NCBI GenBank assembly: GCA_023105745.1
Contig: JALGQZ010000013.1
Span: 26,239,105 to 26,303,104 of the forward strand
Direction of reading: 5' to 3'
Length of the DNA stretch: 64,000 bases
Source: Austropuccinia psidii
Lineage: Eukaryota; Basidiomycota; Pucciniomycetes; Pucciniales; Sphaerophragmiaceae
The notes beneath the pieces were generated by a model. The model was given only the letters and a program-made list of their open reading frames with translations, searched no databases and was not told the origin of the DNA. The translations under genes and the position numbers were made by a program. This document shows, piece by piece, positions 50,401-61,030 of this stretch. Within the stretch, counting starts at the first letter, position 1. Every line of letters starts with the position of its first letter.

Positions 50401-53349
50401 AATAATTGCTCCCAGGGGTTCTTTGTCTGTAGCAAATGCTCCTCTGTGGTCATACAAAAGGGAAGAAAGTTCATTTTCTTGCTTATCAGTCAGATGAAGG
50501 CTTATTTCAGCCTCATTTAACTGTTCAGACTTGAATTTCTCTAACTCTAAGTTGACTGGTGATACTTTGTTTACTGTAATTTGTCTTTTAAAGGGTAAAA
50601 AGGCAAATTTCTGGCGCTTATTGTCTCCAATTGTAAAGTATCTGTCTTTGTTATTATGTAAATCTATCCCATACATGATTAAATAGTCATTTCCCAATAT
50701 AAAATGGGTACTAGAGCAATTTTCCATAACAACAAATTCAACTGTGATCCTTAAATTCCCATTTATGTGTGGGAATATGACATTGGTCTCAAAGATTCCT
50801 AATGCTTTCATTGGGTTACTTGCACTGTTGAATTTTATACCATCAATTGGTAACAATTGGTCTTCAAAATTTGGTACACAAGTCTTAAGAAAAGATTTTC
50901 CAACACAAGAGCAGAAGGCTCCTGGGTCAAGCAAAAGTTTGGTGGGTTTGTTGTCAATCACCACTTCTGTTATACAGGAGTTACCAGCTGTATAACCTTT
51001 TCCTCTGTTTGGTTTTGTCTTCATAAGTTGTGCATCTTGAACTTTTGATAAATCAACTTGACCATTGCTCAATTGTGGTAAGTGGGAATAAGATTCCATG
51101 ATGTCAAAAGTGGCATTGATATTTTCTATATCTTTTGAAGATTCAGAGAATATGGATGACTTATCATCTGAATTGTCTTCAATTATGTCTTCTTTTTCAA
51201 CATATGGTTCTTTTTCAATGTCAATTTCATTGATTTTCCCCCTTTTTGGACATGTATTGGCTAGATGGGTGGTGCTTTGGCAAATATGGCATTTTCTGAC
51301 TGTATCTGCAGATTTATATTTAATATTACCAGAATTTTCTTTGGGGTTTTTGTCCACAGAATCTTTCCAAGGTGTATTAAACCTTGTTTTGAGATTCAGC
51401 CTACTAGAACCAATTTTGGTTCTGGTGGTTACTTCTTCTAGTATATTGATAATATCCTCTGCTGAAGATTTTTCAGTAGTCCTGCTTTTGACAGCATGCT
51501 CTAAGTCACCTCCACATTGTCTCAGAATTTTTCTATGGATCATAAATTCTGACATGTCAGGATATAATGCTGTTAATCTGTCCTTTTGTTGGCAAAACCA
51601 TGGTAAAGCTTTGTCTTTATCAGCATTAAATTTGGCAGATTCAAAGGCTGTTTCAACTTTAAACCTCCAAGCATCATTTGCCCATTTGTTGATGATTTGG
51701 GTTTTCCACCAAGTCCAACTCTGGTGTCCATGTGCTTGTCTTATTTTGATGTACCATCTGTGAGCTGATCTGGTAAACAAGGTGTTAAACCTGGCTGTTA
51801 CCAATCTGTCTGGTAATTCAAAATCCTCTTTGATCATGTCAATACCTCTAATGAATTCCATATGGTCATACTCTCCTTCACCACTGAAGTGAGGCCATTC
51901 TTTAAGTTTTGGAACTTCTTTCAAGAGTGCTTGGCCCATTGATGGTTCCAAGTTATGAAAAGAAGTGGATAATTCATTTTTTAATTGTGAATTATCAGGA
52001 TCCAATACTTGTGGATTTGAAATTCTTGTGCCCTCATTTTGATTTAGAGGTGTAGACATTCTTGGTAAGGTGTTCAGTAATTGTTCAATGTCATTCATTT
52101 TACTGTTGCTACACCTTTGGGAATTTCTGTATTCATGTTGGAAGCTTTGTATTAAATTTATTACTTCAATTTTATACATGTCTTCTTTATGTGTAAGTTC
52201 TTGCCATAACTCTGTCTGTCTTGTATTATCAGCAGTGACTTGATTCAATTTCATTGATAATTTTGATACTTCTTCTTGTGAAGCATCAAAACACTTTTTC
52301 AAGGCAATGGTATATGTCTTTACTTCAGTAAATGAATTTGAAATGTCATCAAGGACCTTCTTGTTATCTGTCTTGATAATATTTATGGCTTGTTTAATTC
52401 TTGTTTCAATTATGTCATCAATATTGAATTTAGAATATTTATCTGTTAATTCTTTAATAATAACAGATTGTTCATTTATTTTATTGTTAGAAGAATTATC
52501 ATTATTGGAATTTTTAATTGTTCTCAAACCTTTTTCAAAACACATAAGTGTTTCATTAATTTGGCACAGACTCAGGTTGTTTGTTTTAATGTTGTTACAA
52601 ATGGTGTCATTTTTATCAGAAAGATGTTTTTTCACGTCATTTATAGCATTATACAACTCTGGGATGGAATCAAATATGTCAGAAATCATTTCTGGAACCT
52701 TAATCTGGCTTCCTCCTTCTTCTGTAATTCCATCATGGTTCTGGCCATCTGAAATACATTTTCCATGGCATCCTGCTGAATCTTTGGGATTCTGTAGCCC
52801 TGGCTGTAAGGTTTTGGGGCTGGTGCCTTCCCTTTGCCCTTGTTTGGAGTTTGTGGCTGCTTTTTCACGTTGGAATTGCTGCTGCTGGCCACTGGGGCTG
52901 TTTTTGGCACTGGTTTGGGTGGTGGAGGGTTGTTTTTCCTCCATTCTAGTGTCAAAAGCATCATGTTTTTCTTCTCCATCAATGGATGCCATCCATTGAG
53001 CAATTTGCAAGTGTTGGGATGGCCCAAGAATTTTCTTACTGTCAGGTAAGAATTCATGCAATTCTTCCACAGGTCTGCAAGGATCTGGTACTCCTTGAAT
53101 TGGAGTGCATTGTTGTATGCACTGTGGCTGGCTTTGTATATGTCCACAGAGGCTTGTTGTGGCGGTGTCAGCTCTTTTTGAAGGTAAAATGGTATTATCA
53201 GCTTCAGAATGACCCATTTTAGTTGTTTGGAAGTCATCAACTGACCCTTTTCCTTCTGTACCTGGTTGGCCTCTGCCATAATCACGTCTATTACCTTTTT
53301 GGGAGCTGCTTGAGGGGTTGTAGCTGGCTCCTGACCTGGTTGAAGGCAT
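47425..53349 (-). CDS. gag-pol polyprotein of element D (Ty3/Gypsy with chromodomain), intact
   Basis: A single frame of 1,974 codons. About residues 1-220 overlap the accessory ORF in another frame. Then follow a coiled-coil part (220-420), capsid-like part (about 480-620, [19 protein letters not shown]), zinc knuckle C687[13 protein letters not shown]700, protease D808-PGA, RT with Y1156-IDD, RNase H (YID1305ASGDGLG), integrase zinc finger ending CKTC-DRC (1573-1579), DDE at D1609, D1671 and E1707 (35 residues between the last two), and a chromodomain near 1925-1970 ([21 protein letters not shown]). Two starts are possible: ATG 53349, which lies inside the accessory intron, or ATG 52689 (M221), which overlaps the accessory stop as ATGA. 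Unusual residues are DPGA for [12 protein letters not shown] where relatives have FGTK, and YLRIPFG for RMPFG. Confidence 0.95.
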   Translation of the reverse strand: MPSTRSGASYNPSSSSQKGNRRDYGRGQPGTEGKGSVDDFQTTKMGHSEADNTILPSKRADTATTSLCGHIQSQPQCIQQCTPIQGVPDPCRPVEELHEFLPDSKKILGPSQHLQIAQWMASIDGEEKHDAFDTRMEEKQPSTTQTSAKNSPSGQQQQFQREKAATNSKQGQREGTSPKTLQPGLQNPKDSAGCHGKCISDGQNHDGITEEGGSQIKVPEMISDIFDSIPELYNAINDVKKHLSDKNDTICNNIKTNNLSLCQINETLMCFEKGLRTIKNSNNDNSSNNKINEQSVIIKELTDKYSKFNIDDIIETRIKQAINIIKTDNKKVLDDISNSFTEVKTYTIALKKCFDASQEEVSKLSMKLNQVTADNTRQTELWQELTHKEDMYKIEVINLIQSFQHEYRNSQRCSNSKMNDIEQLLNTLPRMSTPLNQNEGTRISNPQVLDPDNSQLKNELSTSFHNLEPSMGQALLKEVPKLKEWPHFSGEGEYDHMEFIRGIDMIKEDFELPDRLVTARFNTLFTRSAHRWYIKIRQAHGHQSWTWWKTQIINKWANDAWRFKVETAFESAKFNADKDKALPWFCQQKDRLTALYPDMSEFMIHRKILRQCGGDLEHAVKSRTTEKSSAEDIINILEEVTTRTKIGSSRLNLKTRFNTPWKDSVDKNPKENSGNIKYKSADTVRKCHICQSTTHLANTCPKRGKINEIDIEKEPYVEKEDIIEDNSDDKSSIFSESSKDIENINATFDIMESYSHLPQLSNGQVDLSKVQDAQLMKTKPNRGKGYTAGNSCITEVVIDNKPTKLLLDPGAFCSCVGKSFLKTCVPNFEDQLLPIDGIKFNSASNPMKALGIFETNVIFPHINGNLRITVEFVVMENCSSTHFILGNDYLIMYGIDLHNNKDRYFTIGDNKRQKFAFLPFKRQITVNKVSPVNLELEKFKSEQLNEAEISLHLTDKQENELSSLLYDHRGAFATDKEPLGAIIGHEVDIILNIERPYPPLLRRPAYPASPKSREALESHIKELLDLGVIRKVGHNEEVEITTPVIVAWHNGKSRMVGDFRALNTYTVPDRYPIPKIQIALTQISQAVYISTMDALKGFHQNVVTPRARKYLRIIVHCGVYEYLRIPFGIKNAPSHFQRMMNEIFPEELSEGWLIIYIDDIIVCSKTWEEHMYRLSRVLTKIQSVNMKISLKKCHFGFKELKALGHVVSGLSLGIDKNKVAAVLLKPMPQNKKEIQSFLGFAGYYRKHIKDFASIARPLYKLCDKDTVFEMTVDRVKAFESLRQALTTAPLLLMPDFKLPFKLYIDASGDGLGAALHQVQIINDKPVEGPICFISRQIKPTEARYGASQMECLCLVWALEKLNYFLEGYVFEVITDCTAVKSLLNMKTPNRHMLRWQIAIQEYRGNMTIVHKDGNIHKNADGLSRWPLPNDIDNPAYVPEEASPQIPIEGISVTDLNTTFFEEVRNSYTQDKNCSILCQLLNKDCKDNSLTHALDEVWKKSYDEGRFHLLDGIIYHRTKHTCVMTVVDRSLINLVLKECHDSPFSGHLSEDRTREKVKTCIWWPMWQKDVAEYCKTCDRCQKANKYTGKRLGNMMKIQEPSRPWEIIHMDWVTGLPPGGDRSYNACLVIVDRFSKTPIFLPCHKDDTAMDTALLIWNRVVSWTGIFTNIISDRDPKFTSALWTNLHQLFCTKLSFSTAYHPQTDGLAERMIQTLEDMVRRFCAYGLEFKDCDEFTHDWCTLLPALELAYKTSIHASTNQTPAILEKGWNPKLPQDSLRKDLIEIHPTAASFKGMLDKARRHAVRCMEDSFAYAKDKWDKSHATPDFKVGDLVLVSTTNFNKIKGCKKLKDSFAGPFVIKALHGENAVEVELSEELSNKHPTFPVSLIKPYKSSDAEKFPLRNKIPQVIPPIETSGTKKITKVLKERKLRTKKVREYLVRYSDPTCEDEWLEEKDIPEATKLLRRFRNTRNTNITK

Positions 53350-53619
53350 AATTATGGTTAAAAAAGGCTTAAAATAGTATTTTTACGTCAAAAACTTACT
53401 ATTGGCCAAATTTTTGGCTTTCTGAAGTGTATTACTTATATCCAAGTTAATTAATTCAGAAGATATTGGTTCAGGTTGATTATTTTGAGTCACAATAACA
53501 GTACTATTATGATCAGAATTAACAGTACTGGCAGGGATAATGCTGGTTACTGTTGAGGCTGTTTCAATGTTTTCTTGTCTTACCACGTTGTCAGACACTA
53601 AAATTAATGAAAAAGCCAA
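52686..53619 (-). CDS. Spliced accessory protein of element D, overlapping gag-pol
   Basis: Exon 53619-53400 (start [11 protein letters not shown]; possibly only from 53597 if the acceptor TTTTAG before it is used) is joined to 53335-52686. The donor is GTAAGT at 53399, the acceptor CCAG at 53336, and the intron is 64 bases. The product would have 289 residues, including [38 protein letters not shown], a proline/lysine-rich linker and a C-terminal [20 protein letters not shown] helix-like end. The second half aligns with the same frame in A and with B/C, while the other frame diverges more, so this reading is probably under selection. It has no zinc knuckle or enzyme motif, and the classical capsid and nucleocapsid parts are in gag-pol. 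Function is unknown. Its stop is the TGA of ATGA at 52689-52686. Confidence 0.6.
53336..53399 (-). other. Intron of the element D accessory ORF containing the first gag-pol ATG
   Basis: GTAAGT...CAACCAG on the minus strand, 64 bases. The gag-pol ATG is at 53349-53347, so spliced RNA lacks it and unspliced RNA keeps it. The same arrangement occurs in B (26216-26303) and C (36387-36474). Confidence 0.65.
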
Positions 53620-53803
53620 TTAATTAAGTAAAAAAAAGGTTATTTCAAAAAAGAAATAGAAATATAAGCCTCACTTATAATATGAAAAAAATTATTTTTT
53701 AAGGATTTTTTTGGATTATAAGTATTTTTTATATGTTTTTAAATTTTTCAATATAAGAAAAAAGATTTAAAAAGAGTAAAAAAAATATGTCACAGGTAAA
53801 ATA

Positions 53804-53822
53804 TCACGGCTGGGCCCCCAAA
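53804..53822 (-). other. Putative primer-binding site of element D
   Basis: Minus strand TTTGGGGGCCCAGCCGTGA follows the 5' LTR directly and is identical to the site in A. Confidence 0.55.
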
Positions 53823-55661
53823 TGTAAGGTGTGGATATGAAACTTTGATAAAAAATCAAGTACTTTTCCTGTCCTCAAAATTTGTATAAGGTAAAATTCA
53901 ATTAAAAATAGTAAGAACTATTATTTTTAAGAGAAAACACGCCAATTTTATTGTTTATAACTTTATTAGTATAAAACAATAATATTATAAAAATTTATTG
54001 TTTTACCAAACAATAAAAATTTATCCAAAAAATACTCTACAAGAGATATTTTAAGGCTACAAAAGAAATTTCTTCAAGAGCAATTTCAATTGGAATTAAT
54101 TGAGCAAAGAACTGCAAGCAATTAATTAAAGAACAAAGTCTTTAAAAAGAATATTAAAGAGAAAACACGCCCAAAAGTGACCAGAGTGAATTTGGAAACA
54201 AAGTGACAAAGTTAACAGTGATGAAAGATGCTTTAATTCACTTATGGGGTGGTTCAGGGGTAAAAATGATTATAAGAGTTACAAACAATGATTATAATTA
54301 TTTTTTCACGTGGTTAAAAGGTTCAAAATGATTTAAAAAGGGTGGTTGGAATCTTTTATTGATTGGTTTAACAGTTTTAAACTAATTAATAAAAGGAAAA
54401 AGATTCTAACATGAAGAGAAAAGTGGGGCAAAGAAGACATTCTTTTATAGCCATCAATTCTCTTACTCCAAAAGTAAAATTTACTCTTGTCAGTCGTAAA
54501 AAACAGTCTGACAACAGAAAAGCCAATTATGGCATCATTGAACCCTGGTTTAGACCAAAAAAGGGCTGGTTTTAGCCAATTTTAGCCAATTTTAGCCATT
54601 TTAGACCCTTAAATCAGCCATTACTATAGCAATACCAGGCCTAGAGCCTTCAAAACACGTCAGAATGTGTGTCAGAGGCGTAGAAACCAGTTAAAACTGT
54701 TTTTACTATGATTGTTCTATCTTAAGGGTAGTTTTACCCTCTTGGCAACAGCTAAAACTACCCCAGTTGGTATCAAAACCTCATCATCAATTGAGTTCAC
54801 AGACCCTGTAACTCAATTCCAGGCCAAAAGTGATGAACTTTTGCGTGAATTTTGACATCCCACACCTGTCAGCAAGGAATTTGGGGGTCTAGCTCCCCCT
54901 TAGAGCTGGAGTTCCTTTTCCCCCCCAAATTTAATCTTTCCAATTTATTTTTCCTTTAATTCCTCATCATGTATTATACTTATAATTTACATATGTAATT
55001 CAATTCAATTGTACAGTACAATACAGTAATAATTGACACCTCATATGTAAATCAAAGTTCACTTATGTAATACACGCGCACATTTTGACATTTCAATTGA
55101 ATTCAATTGAAAATACTTTAATTCCTCATAACTTCTAAACTAAACACAACACCTCAATTTTAACACAAAATTTGATGGTTAACACCACATGTGGTGTGAA
55201 TTAAATTAAAGTTTTGAGGATTTTCAACTTTTGTATTGAAAATACTAAAAACTTAATTTAAGCTTATTTAGAGTTGAGTTACAAGAATTTCACTCAAAGG
55301 TGACCCCACCTGATTTTTCATGAGGAATCCAATGGTGAAATAATTTTCATGTGTTTATTTATTAGATAAAAAGTTATAATAATTTTTATTTAACTTTTTT
55401 CCAAATTTATTTATTTTTTCACAATTTTGTTAAAATTTCATTTTTACTTAATTTTTTCAAGTATAAATGTAATTTTATACTTACAAAATTTTCTGTATTT
55501 TTATTTTTAAATTGTAATTAATTTTTTATTTTTAATATAATTTCATATTTATATTTTGATTTTTCTTTTAATAATGTAAATAAATTTATTTTATTTATAT
55601 TAATATGTTATTTTTGTATTTGTGGTCTTTTGGGTATATGAAATTACCTCTAAGGCTCACA
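53823..55661 (-). repeat. 5' LTR of element D
   Basis: A 1,839-bp partner of 45563-47401, almost identical. It joins E pol at ATCCC. Confidence 0.96.
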
Positions 55662-56876
55662 ATCCCAATCCCAGTCAACATCTTCTCTGGTGAGCCTTCT
55701 GAGTGGTGATGCAACTTGTGAGAAGTTTTCAATAAACATTCTTACATAGGCACAAAGACCAAGAAATCCTCTTATTTCCTTTTTGTTGAGAGGTGTTGGC
55801 CAATTTTGAATCTTGTTGATCTTTTGTTTTGAGATTGTTCTTCCTTTGAATGATACAACATGCCCTACTATGTCCAAAGCTGGAACACAGCATGCAAACT
55901 TGGATCCTGAGATAGTAAGTCCTGCTTCTTCAATCCTGAATAAAACTCTTTCTAAGGTTATGGCATATTCCCATATAAATCTCCTGATTGAGGGGTTTTC
56001 TGGTAGTGTTTCTTGGTTGTAAAGTGATCTTGGTCCTTTTATTCCTCCATCATCAATAAAAATTCCTACACTTTCTGGTATTTCTTCTTGGAGTATCCAG
56101 GTCATTTGGGCTTGGTATACTGCTACTGAGTTGGTGGCTCCTTGGGGTAGTCTTGTGAGTTGCATCCTTCCAAGGGGTGTTTCAAAAGTTGTGAGGGGTC
56201 TTGTAGTGACATCTAATTCTCTTTCATCATATCCTCCCATGATATCTCCTAGTCCATAGCATGCTCTTCCTGCAAATGCATCTACAAATTCTTCAATATG
56301 AGGTGGTAATCCAGCATCCTTGATGGTGACTTTGTTGAGTTCTTGAAGGTCATGGACAATTCTGAGTTTCCCATTTGATTTGGCCACACAAAATATTGGG
56401 CTTGTATAGCTTGAGGTGGATTGCTCATAGAGTCCAGTCTTGATTCTTTCTCTGATTAATTCAGTAAACTGAGGTAAAATTGATTTGGGAATGGGAATTG
56501 GTTTCTTCTGCCAAGGTTCATGAGGTATTACTGGTATCTTGTAAGGTTTTCCATATGAGTGTTTGAGTAATCCTCTTTCTTCTTCACAGAAAGCTATTGC
56601 TTTTTCCCTTAAGGTAATAACATTTTTGAGTAAATTGATTTCTTCATTTGATAACCATCCTGGTGGGCCAAAATTGACTGCTTGGAGTCTTTCATGGGTG
56701 ACCTTGAAGGTTTCTTGAAATATAGGTGGGTTTGGTGATAAGAGTGTTTCATAAGGATCTCTTGACAAAGGTGGTCTTTCCAAAGGTGGGTTAAGGTCTT
56801 GAGGCATTGGCTCATTGACTGGTCTCACCTTCTTCAGGACTGATTTGTATTTGGCTGCTAAAATTTGGTGATCCAT
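55662..56876 (-). CDS. Reverse-transcriptase part of the element E pol gene
   Basis: It starts MDHQILAAKYKSVLKKV at 56876 and runs into the D insertion after DVDWDWD. It contains the RT signatures IFCVAKSNGKLRIVHDLQEL, LGDIMGGYDERELDV with the first catalytic aspartate, LPQGATNSVAVYQ and VGIFIDDGG with the FIDD version of the catalytic pair, followed by thumb motifs (IVGHVVSFKGRTI, RGFLGLCAYVRMFIENFS). This RT type, with IHD-type LQELNKVT and FIDD, is widespread in basidiomycete Gypsy elements, from my memory of the family. No gag, zinc knuckle or protease precedes it in the 500 codons upstream, so pol is either a separate ORF or 5'-truncated. Confidence 0.9.
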
Positions 56877-56990
56877 CTTTAATTAGTTATTTTGATTCTT
56901 TTTCTTTCTTTTAATTATTTTCAAGAATTTGCTAGTGTCCTGAAATCTTGAGGTCTTCACAATTCTTCTTTCTTCTTTCTTTCATAAAAA

Positions 56991-57482
56991 TGTAGTTTAA
57001 GGTCATACAGGACCTACAACTAGGTGTGTAACCCCTGTATATTAGGTATACAAGTCCTGCAGTTTAAGTCATGCAAGGACCTCCTGGCCTAATCCAAGGG
57101 CTTATCTTGATTCTTGATCCCTTTTGAGCTTGATTTTGGATTCCACTTGACTCTTGTTTTATTCTTCAATCTTCATGATTCCCACTTGATGCAAGATTCT
57201 TCTGGTTGTTTTATTTCTTGATAAGGAATTTTCTTGTCTTAATTGATGGCTTGAGACTTCACTTTGTTCATTTTGGCCAATTTGATAATGATAAACACCT
57301 GTAAAACCCCTTGTTCCTGTTACACAAAGGGAGCAGTTTATTGTCATGCTAAGGACAAAAATGGTCCTTCAGCACTTCTCCTGACTAGGACAATCCCCTC
57401 CAGCTTCTTGGCTGTTTTTCTTTTTTTATAATTTTCCCTGCCCAAGTCTACAGGGGAAGCAGTTTAGTGTCATGCTGAGGAC
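56991..57482. repeat. Covarying hairpin repeats, first cluster (4 copies)
   Basis: Short hairpins follow a (G)CAGTTTA or TAGTTTA lead. Stems and loops are: AGGTC/GACCT with loop ATACAG (57000-57015); GTC/GAC with loop ATGCAAG (57068-57080); TTGTC/GACAA with loop ATGCTAAG (57341-57358); GTC/GAC with loop ATGCTGAG (57469-57482). They belong to the same family as the larger cluster at 59.08-61.56 kb. Between the copies the sequence is unrelated and has no convincing ORF. Confidence 0.75.
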
Positions 57483-59080
57483 CTCTTGAGTCTTCAAGCT
57501 TTCTTAAAATCCCAAGGGCAATTTGAGTTGAGTGTTTTACATCATCTTGTTGGTCCATCATGTTGAGTGAGTCCTGAATCAATAATTAATCCAATGAGTA
57601 ATCCTTCAGTCCATAAATCCTGGCCAGTGATTCTTGAATCCCAATTGAGTTTCAATCCAGAATCAAAGAAGTGTCCAAGGTCTTGTTCTGTCCAAAGGTC
57701 AATCCATAAGGAACTCCTGCTTTTCTTCATAAATAATCTTCTTCATTTTCAGTATGTTGAACTATTGTCCTATGATAAGTTGTTTCCCAATTCTCTTGCT
57801 ATTTCTTCAAAATGATTTATGTCCTTTTGTTCTTTTGTATTCCTGAATTATACCTGTTATAAAGAAATAAAAAATTGTAATAATAAGGTGATTTAAAATT
57901 GATTTTAATATTAATTTATTGATATTTTTTAATAATATTTGTTTTTTTTTTTTTTAATAATATTCTTTTTGGATAAGGGCCCCCCTCTCCATTTAAAAAT
58001 CTTGAGTTGGTTTTCAAATTTTGAAGAGGATATGTTCTCATTCCCCCAAAACTTCCACTATAAGGGATAGTGTAAGAAATAAGTTTACCCACCCCTTATT
58101 TTTTTTAGTGATTTTGATGAGGATAAATAATGATACAGTAAATATACATAATTTCATTTTAATGATGATTCAATAAATATATATTTTAAACATTTTTTTT
58201 TACTGTAAGTATAAAATACCCATTAACTGAGATATCTGAGTAAAAATCAAATTTCAAAAGAAATGATCCTGAATCACAATCAAGATCATGGAACTGTTTG
58301 GTTGAAGGTGGTAATTTGTGCCAATCAGTAAAAAATTGGTGCTCTTGAGAGTATTTATGATTAATATTACATAATTGAATGATCATAATTTGAGTCCTTT
58401 ACTCATATAATGACCCTTATGATGCCACAACTCTTTCTTTTTGGAATCATCATTGTGACTCAGACTTTATTTCAAGTCCATCCCCTTTATGGTTCAGATT
58501 TTCTGTTACCCATAAATGCATTTGAGTTGTTAAAAAAATATAAACAGTGAAATTGAAAATTTGTGCAATTTTAAAAAACTCTTGTTTGCTTTTGGGGGCT
58601 TTTTCAATTCCATTTGGAATAAACAGCACATTGAGGTGTTATTAATATGTAAATTCCCCAAATTATGTCATCAATTTATGAGTTTTTAATACAAATAACT
58701 CCTTCAGAGTTCAATTAATGCCTTCATGGCACAAATACTTCTTCTTTTCAAACAAGTTCCAATCACTTTCTTGCAATTGAAGAAATATTTCAAATAAATT
58801 GATCTTTTTTTTTTTTTTTAATTATTATTATTTTTGAGTGGAAACATTGAGCCAATTTAATGGCTCTTATTGCAATAGTAGGAAAATTATGATAGAAATA
58901 ATGAATAAATAGAATATTCTTGAGATCATGAATGGGATATGCCCCTAATTCTTAGGAAAAAGAAATAGTTGAATTTGAAAAATAATAAAAAAAATGTTCA
59001 GAACATTCAAGTCAGTAAATCTTTCTAACTCTTGTTTATAATGACATAAAATTAGAAATAAGAAATGAAACCTTAGGTAG
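57483..59080. other. Non-coding stretch between the two hairpin clusters
   Basis: AT-rich sequence with homopolymer runs and no supported gene. The only marked feature is a second copy of the E polypurine tract (57981-57995, minus strand). Short ORFs here have no motif. Confidence 0.6.
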
Positions 59081-59689
59081 TTTATAGTCTTGCCTAGGAC
59101 TTTTCCTGTTTTTATAGTCCTTTTCCAATCTTTTTGAATACTTTAAATATGCAATTTATGGTCTTGCCAAGGACCATTGGTTTCTTTGCTTTGGTCCTTG
59201 TTGATAATTTTAGTGATTTATTTTTCATATTTGAAGGGGAAGTTTATGGTCTTGCCAAGGACCATTGGTTTATTGTTTTGTTGGTAACTGCTTTATTTCT
59301 TGTTGATAATTTTGGCTTTTATTTATCTGCAAAGCCAAGTTGAAAATTGAATTAAACAGTTTATAGTCTTATTTAGGACTAATCTTCATTTTGAAAGTAT
59401 TTTCTTATGCTTATAAAATTAGACAAATATTTTATCAATGTTGCATACCTGTGGAAGCCAAATAAAATATGTTAGTACAGTTATTATTCAAGATAAGAAA
59501 GCATAAAACATAAAATAGCAGTTTAAAGCCTTGCTTAGGGCTTTTTGTTATTTTGTTTTATTTATATATATTTTTTTTTAAGCCCATCAGTTTGAAGCCT
59601 TGATGAGGGCTTTTCCTTTATAAGTCTTAATTAGAAAATAAAATATAAAATATAAAATCAGCATTAAAAAAGCAAGATAGAAAACTTCA

Positions 59690-59945
59690 AACCAGCAGTT
59701 TATAGCCATACTTAGGGCTCATTTGTATATTGAAGACCTGTAGCACAATTAAATGTGTCAGCTCCATCTTATATCCAAGATTAATTAATAATAAAGGAGA
59801 AATAAGCAGTTTAAAGCCTTGCTGAGGGCCTATTTATATATTGAAGACCTGTAGCACATTTAAATGTGTCAGCTCCATTTTATATCCAAGATAAATTAAG
59901 AATTACAAAAAAGAAATAAGCAGTTTAAAGCCTTGCTGAGGGCCC
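59690..59945. repeat. Tandem ~112-bp units within the hairpin array
   Basis: Three successive units share not only the hairpin (59704, 59815, 59930) but the flanks GACCTGTAGCAC, AATGTGTCAGCTCCAT and TATATCCAAG. They show that the array grows by local duplication. Confidence 0.75.
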
Positions 59946-60987
59946 TGCATGTCAGCCCCATATAATTTTTTAAAAAAAAAAACATCACTTTTAAGCCTTG
60001 ATTAGGGCTTTTCTTAATTTAATAACTGAAAATAAAAGACATTGATAGTAATTCAAAGGCCAATAAATGAAAATTAGCCAAAATTCTCAAAAAAAAGAAA
60101 AACAAGCAGTTTAAAGCCTTGCTTAGGGCTTCTTTATTTAATTAAATTTTTGTAAAGCCCTGTAAAAAAAAATAGAAAATCATTTTAAGTAAAATAAACA
60201 GCCAGAAGATAAAAAATGTAAGCAGAAACCAGCAGTTTAATGTCTTGCTGAGGACATCCTTTTTTTTGTTTTGATTGCCCTGTAGCATGAAAAAATAATT
60301 AGCAACTTGAATAACTAAAATTAAAATTTATAAATGAATTAAGCAGTTTTAAGCCATGCTGAGGGCATTTTTGTTGTCCTTTATGGCCCTGTAGCATAAA
60401 AAATTAAATATGTCAGCTTCATGTACTTTTAAGGGGGGAAATCAAAAAAAATCCAGCAGTTTAATGTCTTGCTGAGGACACTTTTGTTTTTTGTTTTTTT
60501 TTAAACCCCGGTAAATTCAAATCAATATTTTGTCAGTAATTTAAATAAGCTCATAAATGATAATATAATTCAAACAAAGAATAAAAGAAGCAGTTTAAAG
60601 CCATGCTGAGGGCTTTTTTTTTTTTGGATTGTTTAATTAAATTTCCTGTAGAAATAAATGATCAGAAATTTTAAATTAATTTAGTTATAAAAAAATAAAA
60701 TAATGTTTAATAATTAAAAAAAATTATCAGTTTAAAGCCTTGATGAGGGCTTTTTTTTTGTTAATTTATTTTTATTTTATAAATCATCAATTAAAGAAAA
60801 TCCAACAGTTTAAAGTCTTGTTGAGGACTTTTATTTTTTATAAGTCTTATGCTTATAGCATCAGGAAAATTCTTGAATGATAAACACCTGTATCAAATCC
60901 AAATCATAATTTCAGTATTAATAGGGGAAAAAGGAAATAAATAAAAAGTCAAACCAAGCAGTTTTAAGCCATGCTGAGGGCATTTTT

Positions 60988-60988
<1 letters not shown>

Positions 60989-61027
<39 letters not shown>
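60989..61027. repeat. Long T homopolymer
   Basis: An uninterrupted run of about 39 T residues inside the hairpin array. On the minus strand it reads as poly(A). Its length is likely to be imprecise in any assembly. Confidence 0.85.

Positions 61028-61030
<3 letters not shown>

Larger units (their letters stand above)
45563..55661 (-). mobile_element. Element D: complete and apparently young Gypsy retrotransposon inside element E
   Basis: It has two 1,839-bp LTRs (45563-47401 and 53823-55661), which I could tell apart at only about three positions, near 46946, 47233 and 47284 versus their partners. ATCCC flanks the element on both sides (45558-45562 and 55662-55666). The gag-pol frame has no stop, and the accessory ORF, splice sites, polypurine tract (47402-47419) and primer-site region (53804-53822) are all in place. 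Few LTR differences mean recent insertion, since both LTRs are copied from one template. It is the only element in the window that looks structurally able to have moved recently. Confidence 0.96.

Noticed and set aside
51098..51763. A 221-codon plus-strand ORF opposite D gag-pol, and others like it at 52307-52999 and 47345-48079
   Set aside because: They mirror the real minus-strand frame, and their hydrophobic composition is what the antisense of acidic, lysine-rich gag gives. Homologous positions in A and B do not keep them open consistently.
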